Assembly: GCF_016722765.1 (NCBI RefSeq)
Contig: NZ_JAEQND010000020.1
Coordinates: forward strand, 18,736 to 82,735
Source of the DNA: Ramlibacter alkalitolerans
Lineage (GTDB): Bacteria; Pseudomonadota; Gammaproteobacteria; Burkholderiales; Burkholderiaceae_C
Direction: 5' to 3'
Length of the DNA stretch: 64,000 nt
In this document: piece by piece, positions 27,674-34,896 of the stretch
Layout of the letters: each line of letters starts with the position of its first letter
Position numbering within the stretch: the stretch's first letter is position 1
Position numbers and translations under genes: made by a program
The notes under the pieces: generated by a model
Told to the model about the DNA's origin: nothing
Database searches by the model: none
What the model saw: only the letters and a program-made list of their open reading frames with translations

Positions 27674-29482
27674 CTACAGCCGGCGCGCGCCGGTCAGGCG
27701 CACGGCCCGCGCGGCGCGATCCGCCTGCGTGCCGCGCAGGGCCGCGTCGCCCCCGTGCTTGTGCAACTCCAGGTGCACCGCGCTGTTGACCAGCGCCAGG
27801 TGCGTGAAGGCCTGCGGGAAGTTGCCGAGGAAGCTGCCGTCGCCGGCCTGCACTTCCTCGGCGAACAGGCCCAGGTCGTTCGACAGGCCCAGCAGCCGTT
27901 CGAACAGGCGCCGTGCTTCGTCCGCGCGGCCGGTCGCGAGCAGCGCATCCACCAGCCAGAAGCTGCAGATCAGGAACGCGCCCTCGCTGCCCGGCAGCCC
28001 GTCCGGGTTGCGGTAGCGCAGCACGAAGCAGTCGTCCTGCAACTGCTCCTGCACCGCCGACACGGTGCGTGCGAGCAGGCCGGCGTCCAGCGGCAGGTCC
28101 AGCAGCGGCAGCGTGAGCAGCGAGGCATCGACCTGCTCCGAGCCTGCGGCCTGCACGAGGTGGGTGCCGCCGCGGTGCAGGCCGTGGCGCAGGATCCACT
28201 GCAGCACTTCGGCGCGCGCCTGCTCCCAGGCCGGCTGCGGCCCCAGCATGCGGATCGCGCGGTCCAGCGCCACCCAGGCGAAGGCCTTGCTGTGCACGTT
28301 GTGCCGGGGCGCGTCGCGCAGTTCCCAGATGCCCTGGTCCGGCGCCGCCCAGTGCCGCGCCACGTGGTCCGCCGCGCCGCGCACGACCCGCGCGAGCTGT
28401 TCGTCCAGCGGGGCGCCGAGCTGCTGGTAGGCCAGGGCCCAGTCCGCCAGCTCGCCGTAGATGTCGATCTGCACCTGCTGCGCGGCGGCATTGCCCACGC
28501 GCACCGGCCGCGAGCCGCGATGGCCCTCGACGTGCGCCAGGCAGCGTTCCCCCACTTCGATCTCGCCGCCGATGCCGTACAGCACCTGCAGGCGCACCGG
28601 CGAGTTGGCGCAGCAGGTTTGCAGGAAACCGCAGAACTGGCGCGCTTCCTCCGTGTAGCCCAGCGTGGCGAAGGCCTGCAGCACCATGGAGGCGTCGCGC
28701 AGCCAGGTGTAGCGGTAGTCCCAGTTGCGCACGCCACCGAGCTGCTCGGGCAGCGAGGTCGAGGCGGCGGCGACGATCGCGCCGGTCGGCGCATAGGTCA
28801 GCGCCTTGAGCGTGAGCGCGCTGCGCCGCACCGCATCGGCGTAGTCGCCGCTGTAGGCGCAGCGGGCGCACCAGCCTTCCCAGAAGGCACTGGTTTCGTC
28901 CAGCAGGTGCTGCGGCGCGCGCGCGGCCTGCACCGCTTGGTGGCAGGGCGGGGACAGCACGAAGGTGCGGCGCTCGCCGGCGCCGATCTGCAGCAGTTCC
29001 TCGTGCGCGCCGTGCGGCTGGTCCGGGCGGGTGTCGCAGTACAGCCGCGCGTCCGCCGGCTGCGCGTCGGCGAAGCCGGCAGCAGGCGGCGCGAAACGCA
29101 GCTGCAGCTCGACGCGGCCGGCGAGCCCTTCGACCATGCGCACCAGCATGCCCTCGTTCTCGCGCCCGGGTTGCATGGTGCTGGCGCTGTCGGGGCGGCG
29201 GCGCGCCGGCATGAAATCGGTGATCGCCACCGTGCCGCCATCGCAGTGGTGCAGCGTGCGCAGCGCGAAGGTCTCGGGCAGGTAGGCGCGTTCGCTGCGG
29301 CCCGGGCGCACCGGGGCGAGCTGGAAGCGCCCGCCCTGCCGCGCATCGAGCACGCCCCACAGCACCGGCTCGGCATCGAAGCGGCCGAAGCAGCACCAGT
29401 CGACGTCGCCCGTGCGCGTCACGAGGGCGGCGCCATGGCAGTCGGCCAGCAGGGCGTGGTCCTCGATGGGCGCGTAGGCCAT
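27674..29482 (-). CDS. Glycoside hydrolase family 15 protein (glucoamylase/trehalase-like)
   Basis: 602-residue cytosolic GH15 enzyme. The N-terminal beta-sandwich begins IEDHALLADCHGAALV and VDWCCFGRFD, as in bacterial GH15 proteins. The (alpha/alpha)6 barrel carries the diagnostic NWDYRYTWLRDASM and IYGELADWA. No signal peptide. Family members hydrolyse alpha-1,4-glucans or trehalose, releasing beta-glucose. It is translationally coupled (TGATG) to a glucose-dehydrogenase-like SDR, suggesting a trehalose/glucose oxidation pair. Confidence 0.9.
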   Translation of the reverse strand: MAYAPIEDHALLADCHGAALVTRTGDVDWCCFGRFDAEPVLWGVLDARQGGRFQLAPVRPGRSERAYLPETFALRTLHHCDGGTVAITDFMPARRRPDSASTMQPGRENEGMLVRMVEGLAGRVELQLRFAPPAAGFADAQPADARLYCDTRPDQPHGAHEELLQIGAGERRTFVLSPPCHQAVQAARAPQHLLDETSAFWEGWCARCAYSGDYADAVRRSALTLKALTYAPTGAIVAAASTSLPEQLGGVRNWDYRYTWLRDASMVLQAFATLGYTEEARQFCGFLQTCCANSPVRLQVLYGIGGEIEVGERCLAHVEGHRGSRPVRVGNAAAQQVQIDIYGELADWALAYQQLGAPLDEQLARVVRGAADHVARHWAAPDQGIWELRDAPRHNVHSKAFAWVALDRAIRMLGPQPAWEQARAEVLQWILRHGLHRGGTHLVQAAGSEQVDASLLTLPLLDLPLDAGLLARTVSAVQEQLQDDCFVLRYRNPDGLPGSEGAFLICSFWLVDALLATGRADEARRLFERLLGLSNDLGLFAEEVQAGDGSFLGNFPQAFTHLALVNSAVHLELHKHGGDAALRGTQADRAARAVRLTGARRL

Positions 29483-30276
29483 CAGCCGCCCTCGCGGAAG
29501 GCGGGATAGAGCGACATGGCGCCGTCGACGAACAGGGTGGTGCCGACCACGTAGTCCGCGGCGTCGGAGGCCAGCCACACGGCCGCGCGCGCGACGTCTT
29601 CCGGCTCGCCGATGCGGCCGTACGGAATCAGCTGCAGCAGCTTTTCCATCGCCTCGGGCGTGGACCACGCGTCCTCGTTGATCGGCGTGCGGATCGCACC
29701 GGGCGCGATGGCGTTGACGCGGATCTTCTCGGCCGCGAGCTCCTGCGCCATGCTCTCCATCAGCAGCTTGAGGCCGCCCTTGGCCGCCGCATAGTTGGCG
29801 TGCCCCGCCCACGGGATGCGCTGGTGGACCGAGTTGATGAAGATGATCTTGCCGAGGGCGCGCGAGCGCTGCGCATCGGGCCCCTGCCGGCGGAACGCGC
29901 GCACGGCGTGCTGGGCGCACAGGAACTGGCCGGTGAGGTTCAGGTCCATGACCTGGCGCCAGTCCTCCAGCGTCAGCTCGGTGAACGCGGCGTCCTTCTG
30001 GATGCCGGCGTTGGCCACCAGCACGTCGATGCCACCGAGCAGGCGCGTCGCCTGCTGCAGCAACTGCTCGCATCCGGCTGGCTGGCCGAGATCGGCCTGC
30101 GCCCCGTGCGCCGTGCCGCCGCGCCGGCGGATCTCGTCGACCAACTCGCTGGCCTGGCCGGAATGCGAGTGGTAGTGCACCAGCACCGCCGCGCCGGCCT
30201 CGCCGAAGGCACGCGCGATCGCGAGCCCGATGCCGGAGCTCGCGCCGGTGACGACGCAGCGTTGACCTGTGAGCAT
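29482..30276 (-). CDS. SDR family oxidoreductase, glucose 1-dehydrogenase-like
   Basis: 264-residue classical short-chain dehydrogenase. The cofactor motif TGASSGIG is at 10-17, NAG at 89-91, and the catalytic residues are S149, Y162 and K166 (NYAAAKGG). The C-terminal GTTLFVDGAMSLYP resembles bacterial glucose 1-dehydrogenases. NAD versus NADP preference is not obvious. First gene of a two-gene unit with GH15. Confidence 0.9.
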   Translation of the reverse strand: MLTGQRCVVTGASSGIGLAIARAFGEAGAAVLVHYHSHSGQASELVDEIRRRGGTAHGAQADLGQPAGCEQLLQQATRLLGGIDVLVANAGIQKDAAFTELTLEDWRQVMDLNLTGQFLCAQHAVRAFRRQGPDAQRSRALGKIIFINSVHQRIPWAGHANYAAAKGGLKLLMESMAQELAAEKIRVNAIAPGAIRTPINEDAWSTPEAMEKLLQLIPYGRIGEPEDVARAAVWLASDAADYVVGTTLFVDGAMSLYPAFREGG

Positions 30277-30325
30277 GGAGACCTCGCGCCCATGCTACTG
30301 CCGCAGGAGCGCGGTGTGGGATCCT

Positions 30326-30416
30326 GTAGGCTGGTGGTGACGCGCGCCAGCGCCGGAACCCCAGCGCTTTCGCGCATCGCTGGGGTTCGCGCTGACGCGG
30401 CTCACCGCCAGCCTAC
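30326..30416. repeat. Palindromic intergenic element, copy 3
   Basis: 91 bp from GTAGGCTGGTGGTGACGCGC to CGCGGCTCACCGCCAGCCTAC, with inner hairpin ACCCCAGCG / CGCTGGGGT. Same family as 7501-7634 and 21331-21421. It lies between the SDR start and the end of the small TPM gene, both on the minus strand. Confidence 0.92.
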
Positions 30417-30437
30417 CTCCGTCACCACCCGCAGCCC

Positions 30438-30947
30438 TCACCCCAGCACCGGCTCGTCCGGCAGCTCATTCGGATTCGCCTCGCCCCCGCGCAGCGGAAA
30501 ATGCTGCACCAGCAGCGCCGTCACCTCGTCGACCGCCTGCACCAGCCCTTCCTCGTAGCGGCCGGCGCGGAAGGCATCGCCCATGCTGCGCACGATCTCC
30601 TGCCAGTGCGCCTGCGGCACGTGGCGCGCCAGGCCGCGGTCGGCGACCACCTCGATCGCGTGTTCCGCCAGCAGCAGGTAGATGAGCACGCCGTTGTTCT
30701 GCTCGGTGTCCCAGACGCCCAGCTTGCCGAACATGGCGATCGCGCGCTCGCGCGGGGCGGCGTCGCGCCACAGGTAGCTCAGGGGCAGGCCGGCTTCGAT
30801 GTAGATGCGGATCTCGCCGCCGTGGCGCGCCTCGCTGGCAGCCACCCGGTCCGCCAGGCGCTGCACGAGCGCGGGCGGGATCGCACGCCGCGTGTCGGCG
30901 TCGTCGACCCAGCGGTGCCGCAACATGCGTTGGAAGCGCTGCATCAT
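30438..30947 (-). CDS. TPM-domain protein (cytosolic form)
   Basis: 169 residues containing a TPM domain (Psb32/MOLO-1-like) without signal peptide. Visible blocks are HGGEIRIYIEAGLPLSYLWRD (split over 42-62), VWDTEQNNGVLIYLLLAEHAIEVVADRG and the C-terminal RYEEGLVQAVDEVTALL. Such genes usually follow LemA and a secreted TPM protein, as here; the biochemical role is not settled. The start codon shares a base with the stop of the larger TPM gene (TGATG). Confidence 0.85.
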   Translation of the reverse strand: MMQRFQRMLRHRWVDDADTRRAIPPALVQRLADRVAASEARHGGEIRIYIEAGLPLSYLWRDAAPRERAIAMFGKLGVWDTEQNNGVLIYLLLAEHAIEVVADRGLARHVPQAHWQEIVRSMGDAFRAGRYEEGLVQAVDEVTALLVQHFPLRGGEANPNELPDEPVLG

Positions 30948-31936
30948 CACCAGTCTCCCGAGGCGCCGCCGCCGCCGAAATCGCCCCCGCCGCCCGAACC
31001 GAAGCCGCCGCCGCCGCCGAAGCCACCGCCGCCGCCTCCTCCACCCCAACCGCCACCGGGAAAGATCACCGGCCCGCCCCAGCCGCGCCGGCGGCCGCCG
31101 AACGGTCCGCCGCCCGACATCATCGAGAACAGCAGGCCGACGATCGCGGCGATCACGGCGATCACGACGCTGGACGTGAACAGGAAGGCCAGGAAGCCGA
31201 TGCCGCCCCCGGTGACCATCGAGCCGAGCTTGCGGCCGAACATGGCGCGCAGCACGCCGCCGACCACCGGAACGGCGATGAACAGCAGGATCGCGAGGTT
31301 GAAGAAGTCGAAGCCGCCGCCGCCCTGCGGCTCGCCCCGGGTGCGCGGCTGTGCCGGCGCCGGCAGCGGCTCGCCGGAGATGCGCGCGATCAGCTGGTCG
31401 GCCGCGGCCTGCAGCCCGCCGGCGAAGTCGCCCTGGCGGAAGCGCGGCGTGATGGCCTCGTCGATGATCTGCTTGGCCGCGAGGTCGGGCACCGCGCCTT
31501 CGAGCGTCTTGGCCACCTCGATGCGCACCTTGCGGTCGTCCTTGGCGACGATCACGACGACGCCGTCGCCGACCTCCTTGCGGCCGATCTTCCAGGCGTT
31601 GGCCACACGGTTGGCGTAGCTGGCGACGTCTTCCGGCTGCGTGGTGGGCACCAGCAGCATCACGATCTGCGTGCCCTTCTTCTGCTCGAACGCGGCGAGC
31701 TTGTCTTCCAGGCCCTTGCGCTGGATGGCGTCGAGCGTGCTGGTCTGGTCGATCACGCGGGCGGTGAGCTCGGGCACCGGCAGCACGTCCTGGGCGAAGC
31801 AGGCGCCCGCCAGCCAGAGCACGAGCAGCCCGGCGGCGCCCCGCAGGCTGGTCTTCGCGCAGCGAACACCAGCAAGCACCGCACACACCAGCGCCATGGC
31901 TGGTGTGCGCTGCGCGCAGCCCAGCCTGCACGTCAT
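30947..31936 (-). CDS. Membrane-anchored TPM-domain protein, YgcG family
   Basis: About 329 residues: signal segment, periplasmic TPM domain (LTARVIDQTSTLDAIQ through GVVVIVAKDDRKVRIEV), three hydrophobic segments near 205-270, and a glycine-rich tail ending GGGASGDW. Partner of LemA in the lemA-ygcG-TPM operon. ATG 31936 has the better ribosome-site spacing (GAGG at 8 bases); ATG 31942 is possible. The N-terminal ~45 residues contain an internal inverted repeat and look atypical for a signal peptide, so the true start could be further in. Confidence 0.85.
   Translation of the reverse strand: MTCRLGCAQRTPAMALVCAVLAGVRCAKTSLRGAAGLLVLWLAGACFAQDVLPVPELTARVIDQTSTLDAIQRKGLEDKLAAFEQKKGTQIVMLLVPTTQPEDVASYANRVANAWKIGRKEVGDGVVVIVAKDDRKVRIEVAKTLEGAVPDLAAKQIIDEAITPRFRQGDFAGGLQAAADQLIARISGEPLPAPAQPRTRGEPQGGGGFDFFNLAILLFIAVPVVGGVLRAMFGRKLGSMVTGGGIGFLAFLFTSSVVIAVIAAIVGLLFSMMSGGGPFGGRRRGWGGPVIFPGGGWGGGGGGGGFGGGGGFGSGGGGDFGGGGASGDW
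31881..31910. repeat. Short inverted repeat within the TPM-protein signal region
   Basis: GCACACACCAGC (31881-31892) faces GCTGGTGTGCGC (31899-31910). A further related copy, GCGAACACCAGC, begins at 31862. The dyad sits in the poorly conserved N-terminal coding stretch. Confidence 0.5.
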
Positions 31937-31946
31937 GCGCATCGCC

Positions 31947-32585
31947 TCAACGGGCGGGCGAGGCGGGCGAGACCGGCGGCGGCACGGTGCCGGGGTTCGA
32001 CGGCTTGCTGAAATCCACCGTCGGCGGCACCGAGATCTGCGCCTCGTTCTGCACCGTGAAGTTCGCCTTCGGCGCGTAGTGGAAGACCATCGCGGTGAGG
32101 TTGGTCGGGAAGCTGCGCGCCAGCACGTTGTACTCCTGCACGGCCTGGATGTAGCGGTTGCGCGCCACGGTGATGCGGTTCTCGGTGCCTTCGAGCTGCA
32201 CGCGCAGGTCGCGGAAGGACTGGTTGGCCTTCAGGTCCGGGTAGCGTTCGCTCACCACCAGCAGCCGCGACAGCGCGCTGGAAAGCTCGCCCTGCGCCTG
32301 CTGGAATTTCTGGAAGGCCTGGGGATCGTTCAGGGTCTCCGGCGTGACCTGCACGGAGGTCGCCTTCGCCCGCGCCTCCACCACCTGGCGCAGCGTGTCC
32401 TGCTCGAAGTTCGCCTCGCCCTTGACCGTGGCCACGAGGTTGGGCACCAGGTCGGCGCGGCGCTGGTACTGGTTCAGCACCTCGGCCCACGCCGACTTCG
32501 TCTGTTCGTCCAGACGCTGGAAATCGTTGTAGCCGCATCCGGAAAGGGACGCGAGCACAGCCAGGATCAGCAGCCACTTCTTCAT
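31947..32585 (-). CDS. lemA: LemA family lipoprotein
   Basis: 212 residues. The signal peptide ends in a lipobox LSGC (14-17), so the mature protein is anchored through C17. The long helical core includes YNDFQRLDEQTKSAWAEV, NQYQRRADLVPNLVATVKG and the family end with RSFPTNLTAMVF. LemA proteins accompany TPM proteins in envelope-associated operons. It diverges from the next gene over only 44 bp. Confidence 0.93.
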   Translation of the reverse strand: MKKWLLILAVLASLSGCGYNDFQRLDEQTKSAWAEVLNQYQRRADLVPNLVATVKGEANFEQDTLRQVVEARAKATSVQVTPETLNDPQAFQKFQQAQGELSSALSRLLVVSERYPDLKANQSFRDLRVQLEGTENRITVARNRYIQAVQEYNVLARSFPTNLTAMVFHYAPKANFTVQNEAQISVPPTVDFSKPSNPGTVPPPVSPASPAR

Positions 32586-32629
32586 GTCGGTTCCACCTCG
32601 GCTAAGCTGTCGACGGTAGCATAGATGGG

Positions 32630-33370
32630 ATGGCGCAGGACCCGCTTCAAGTGCTGCGGGCCGCTTCGCGCCCGCACCCATCCGCCGGACGGCCGCGGCT
32701 GCTGATCGCCGGCGCCACCGGTGCGCTCGGCAACGAGGTGTTGCGGCGGCTGGCCGGCTCCTCCGCCTATGAGACCACCCAGGTGCTCGCCCGCGAGCCG
32801 GTCACCGAAGGCATGCGCAACGTGCAGACGCTGCTCGTGCCCGCGCCTGAGCCCGGCGGCTGGCCGCCGGCCCGGGCAGATGTCGGCGTGGTGCTGTTCG
32901 ATCCGCCGCGGCTGTTCTACGACCGCGAACGCGCGCTGTGGACGCCGGCGCCCGAGCAGCTGCCGGCGCTGGCGCGCTGGATGCGCGCGAGCGGCGTGCG
33001 CACCTTCGCCGTCGTGCTGCCGCATGCGCCGGGCCGCCTGCCCGAAGCGCTCAAGCGCGGGCTGGCCAGCCTCGACGAGCATGCGGTGGCCAGCCTCGGC
33101 TTCGAGCGCCTGCTGATCCTGCGCTCGGCGCAGAAGCCGGCGACGGAGCGGCGCGAGAGTGCGCTTTCACGGCTGGCCCACTGGATGCTTGGCGTGTTCA
33201 AGTACATGGTGCCCTCGGCCGAGCAGCCGGTGCGGGCCGTGAAGGTGGCGGAGCTGCTCTCGCTGGCGCTGCGGCGGGCCCGCCCCGGCATTCACGTCGC
33301 GGCGCCGGAACTGGTGTGGCAGGCTGCGCAGGGCGAGATGGAAGACGTGGTGCGCCGCTGGCTCGCGTGA
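32630..33370 (+). CDS. NAD(P)-binding Rossmann-fold protein (atypical SDR)
   Basis: 246 residues. The Rossmann motif LLIAGATGALGNEVLRRL starts near residue 24, as in extended or atypical SDRs of the NAD(P)H-binding type. No clear YxxxK catalytic pair is seen, so enzymatic activity is uncertain. Promoters for this gene and for lemA must fit within 44 bp. Function unassigned. Confidence 0.7.
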   Translation: MAQDPLQVLRAASRPHPSAGRPRLLIAGATGALGNEVLRRLAGSSAYETTQVLAREPVTEGMRNVQTLLVPAPEPGGWPPARADVGVVLFDPPRLFYDRERALWTPAPEQLPALARWMRASGVRTFAVVLPHAPGRLPEALKRGLASLDEHAVASLGFERLLILRSAQKPATERRESALSRLAHWMLGVFKYMVPSAEQPVRAVKVAELLSLALRRARPGIHVAAPELVWQAAQGEMEDVVRRWLA

Positions 33371-33398
33371 GCGGGTGTCGGCACAATCAGGAGATACC

Positions 33399-33854
33399 GT
33401 GACCATGCGCAAGTCGAAGCTCCAGGCGGCCAGTCTCGACGGCGATGCCGACGACGTGGAGGCCGCCTTCTACGATGCCCTGCAGCGCGGCGACATCGAG
33501 AAGCTGATGGGGTGCTGGGCCGACGAGGACGAGATCTTCTGCATCCATCCCGGCGGCCCGCGCGTGGTGGGCGCCACCGCGATCCGCGCCACCTTCGAAG
33601 CCATGTTCGCCGAGGGGCCCGTGCGGGCCTGGCCGGAGCGGGTGCGCAAGATCGGCTCGGTGACCAGCAGCGTGCACAACGTCGTCGAGCGCGTGGAGGT
33701 CCTCACGCCCGGCGGCCTGACCAGCGCCTGGGTGATCGCGACCAACATCTACCACCGCACGGCCCAGGGCTGGCGGCTCGTGGCGCACCACGCGAGCCCG
33801 GGCACCACGGGAGACATCCAGGAAGTGTCGGATGCCCCAGCGGTCCTCCACTAG
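33399..33854 (+). CDS. SnoaL/NTF2-like protein
   Basis: About 151 residues of cone-shaped NTF2-like fold. AAFYDALQRGDIEKLMGCWADEDEIFCIHPGG (in pieces over 20-50) is the SnoaL_3 / DUF4440 pattern, and RLVAHHASPG ends the domain. Related to ketosteroid isomerases, but the reaction is unknown. GTG 33399 stands five bases after CAGGAG; ATG 33405 is the alternative. The last 23 bases overlap the hydrolase gene. Confidence 0.82.
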   Translation: MTMRKSKLQAASLDGDADDVEAAFYDALQRGDIEKLMGCWADEDEIFCIHPGGPRVVGATAIRATFEAMFAEGPVRAWPERVRKIGSVTSSVHNVVERVEVLTPGGLTSAWVIATNIYHRTAQGWRLVAHHASPGTTGDIQEVSDAPAVLH

Positions 33855-34896
33855 CGGCGGCCTGCAGGGCTACGCCGCGCCCTGGTGGCTGCCGGGCGGC
33901 AACCTGCAGACGATCTGGCCGGCCCTGTTCGCACGCCGCACGCGCGGCACCGTGCCGGCCTTCGCGCGCCAGCGCTGGACCACGCCCGACGGCGACTTCG
34001 TCGACGTGGATGTCCTCGCCGGCGAGGGCGCGGCGCGCCGGCCGCTGGTCGTGCTCTTCCACGGCCTCGAGGGCTCCTCGGGCAGCCACTATGCGGAGGC
34101 CTTCGCGGACGTCGCCTGGCGCGCTCAGCTGACCTTCGTGGTGCCGCACTTTCGCGGCTGCAGCGGCGAGCTGAACCTCGCGCCGCGCGCCTACCACTCG
34201 GGCGACCATGCGGAGATCGACTTCATCCTGCGGCGCCTGCGCCAGCAGCACCAGGGCCCCATCGTGGCCGTGGGCGTGTCACTGGGGGGCAACGCGCTGC
34301 TGCGCTGGGCGGGCGAGGCCGGCGAGCGCGCCGCGGACCTGGCGCAGGCGGTCGCCGCGGTGTGCTCGCCGCTCGACCTGGCCGCCGGCGGGCACCACAT
34401 CGGCAAGGGCTTCAACCGCATGGTCTACACGACCATGTTCCTGCACACCATGAAGCCCAAGGCGCTGCAGAAGTGGGCGCAGCACCCGGGCCTGTTCGAC
34501 CGCGAGGCCCTGCTGCGCGCCAGCGACCTCTACGAGTTCGACAACATCTTCACCGCGCCGGTGCACGGCTTCACCGGCGTCGAGGATTACTGGGCGCGCG
34601 CCTCGGCCAAGCCGCACCTGCACCGCATCCGCATCCCGGCGCTGGCGCTCAACGCCCTGAACGATCCCTTCGTGCCCGCCGCGAGCCTGCCGCAGGCCGC
34701 CGACATCAGTGCCACGATGACGCTCTGGCAGCCGGCGCAGGGCGGCCACGTCGGCTTTCCTTCCGGGCCCTTCCCCGGCCACGTGCTGGCGATGCCGGAG
34801 GCGGTGACGGCCTGGCTGCTGCAGGCTGCGGGGATCACTCCGCCGGTGCCGCAGGCGTGGCCGCAGCGGCCGCAGACCGTTCCGGCGGCACCCTGA
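33832..34896 (+). CDS. yheT: YheT-family alpha/beta hydrolase
   Basis: 354-residue hydrolase of the YheT/ABHD1-3 group. The N-terminal PWWLPGGNLQTIWPAL is diagnostic. LVVLFHGLEGSSGSHY forms the oxyanion region, the nucleophile is the serine in VGVSLGGNALL, and the C-terminal histidine is in QGGHVGFP. Probable esterase on membrane lipids. The final 62 bases overlap the 3' end of mrdA on the opposite strand. Confidence 0.9.
   Translation: MPQRSSTSGGLQGYAAPWWLPGGNLQTIWPALFARRTRGTVPAFARQRWTTPDGDFVDVDVLAGEGAARRPLVVLFHGLEGSSGSHYAEAFADVAWRAQLTFVVPHFRGCSGELNLAPRAYHSGDHAEIDFILRRLRQQHQGPIVAVGVSLGGNALLRWAGEAGERAADLAQAVAAVCSPLDLAAGGHHIGKGFNRMVYTTMFLHTMKPKALQKWAQHPGLFDREALLRASDLYEFDNIFTAPVHGFTGVEDYWARASAKPHLHRIRIPALALNALNDPFVPAASLPQAADISATMTLWQPAQGGHVGFPSGPFPGHVLAMPEAVTAWLLQAAGITPPVPQAWPQRPQTVPAAP

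Noticed and set aside
30958..31080. Glycine-codon-rich stretch as a tandem repeat array
   Set aside because: It is the low-complexity glycine tail of the TPM protein; units are irregular and in frame.
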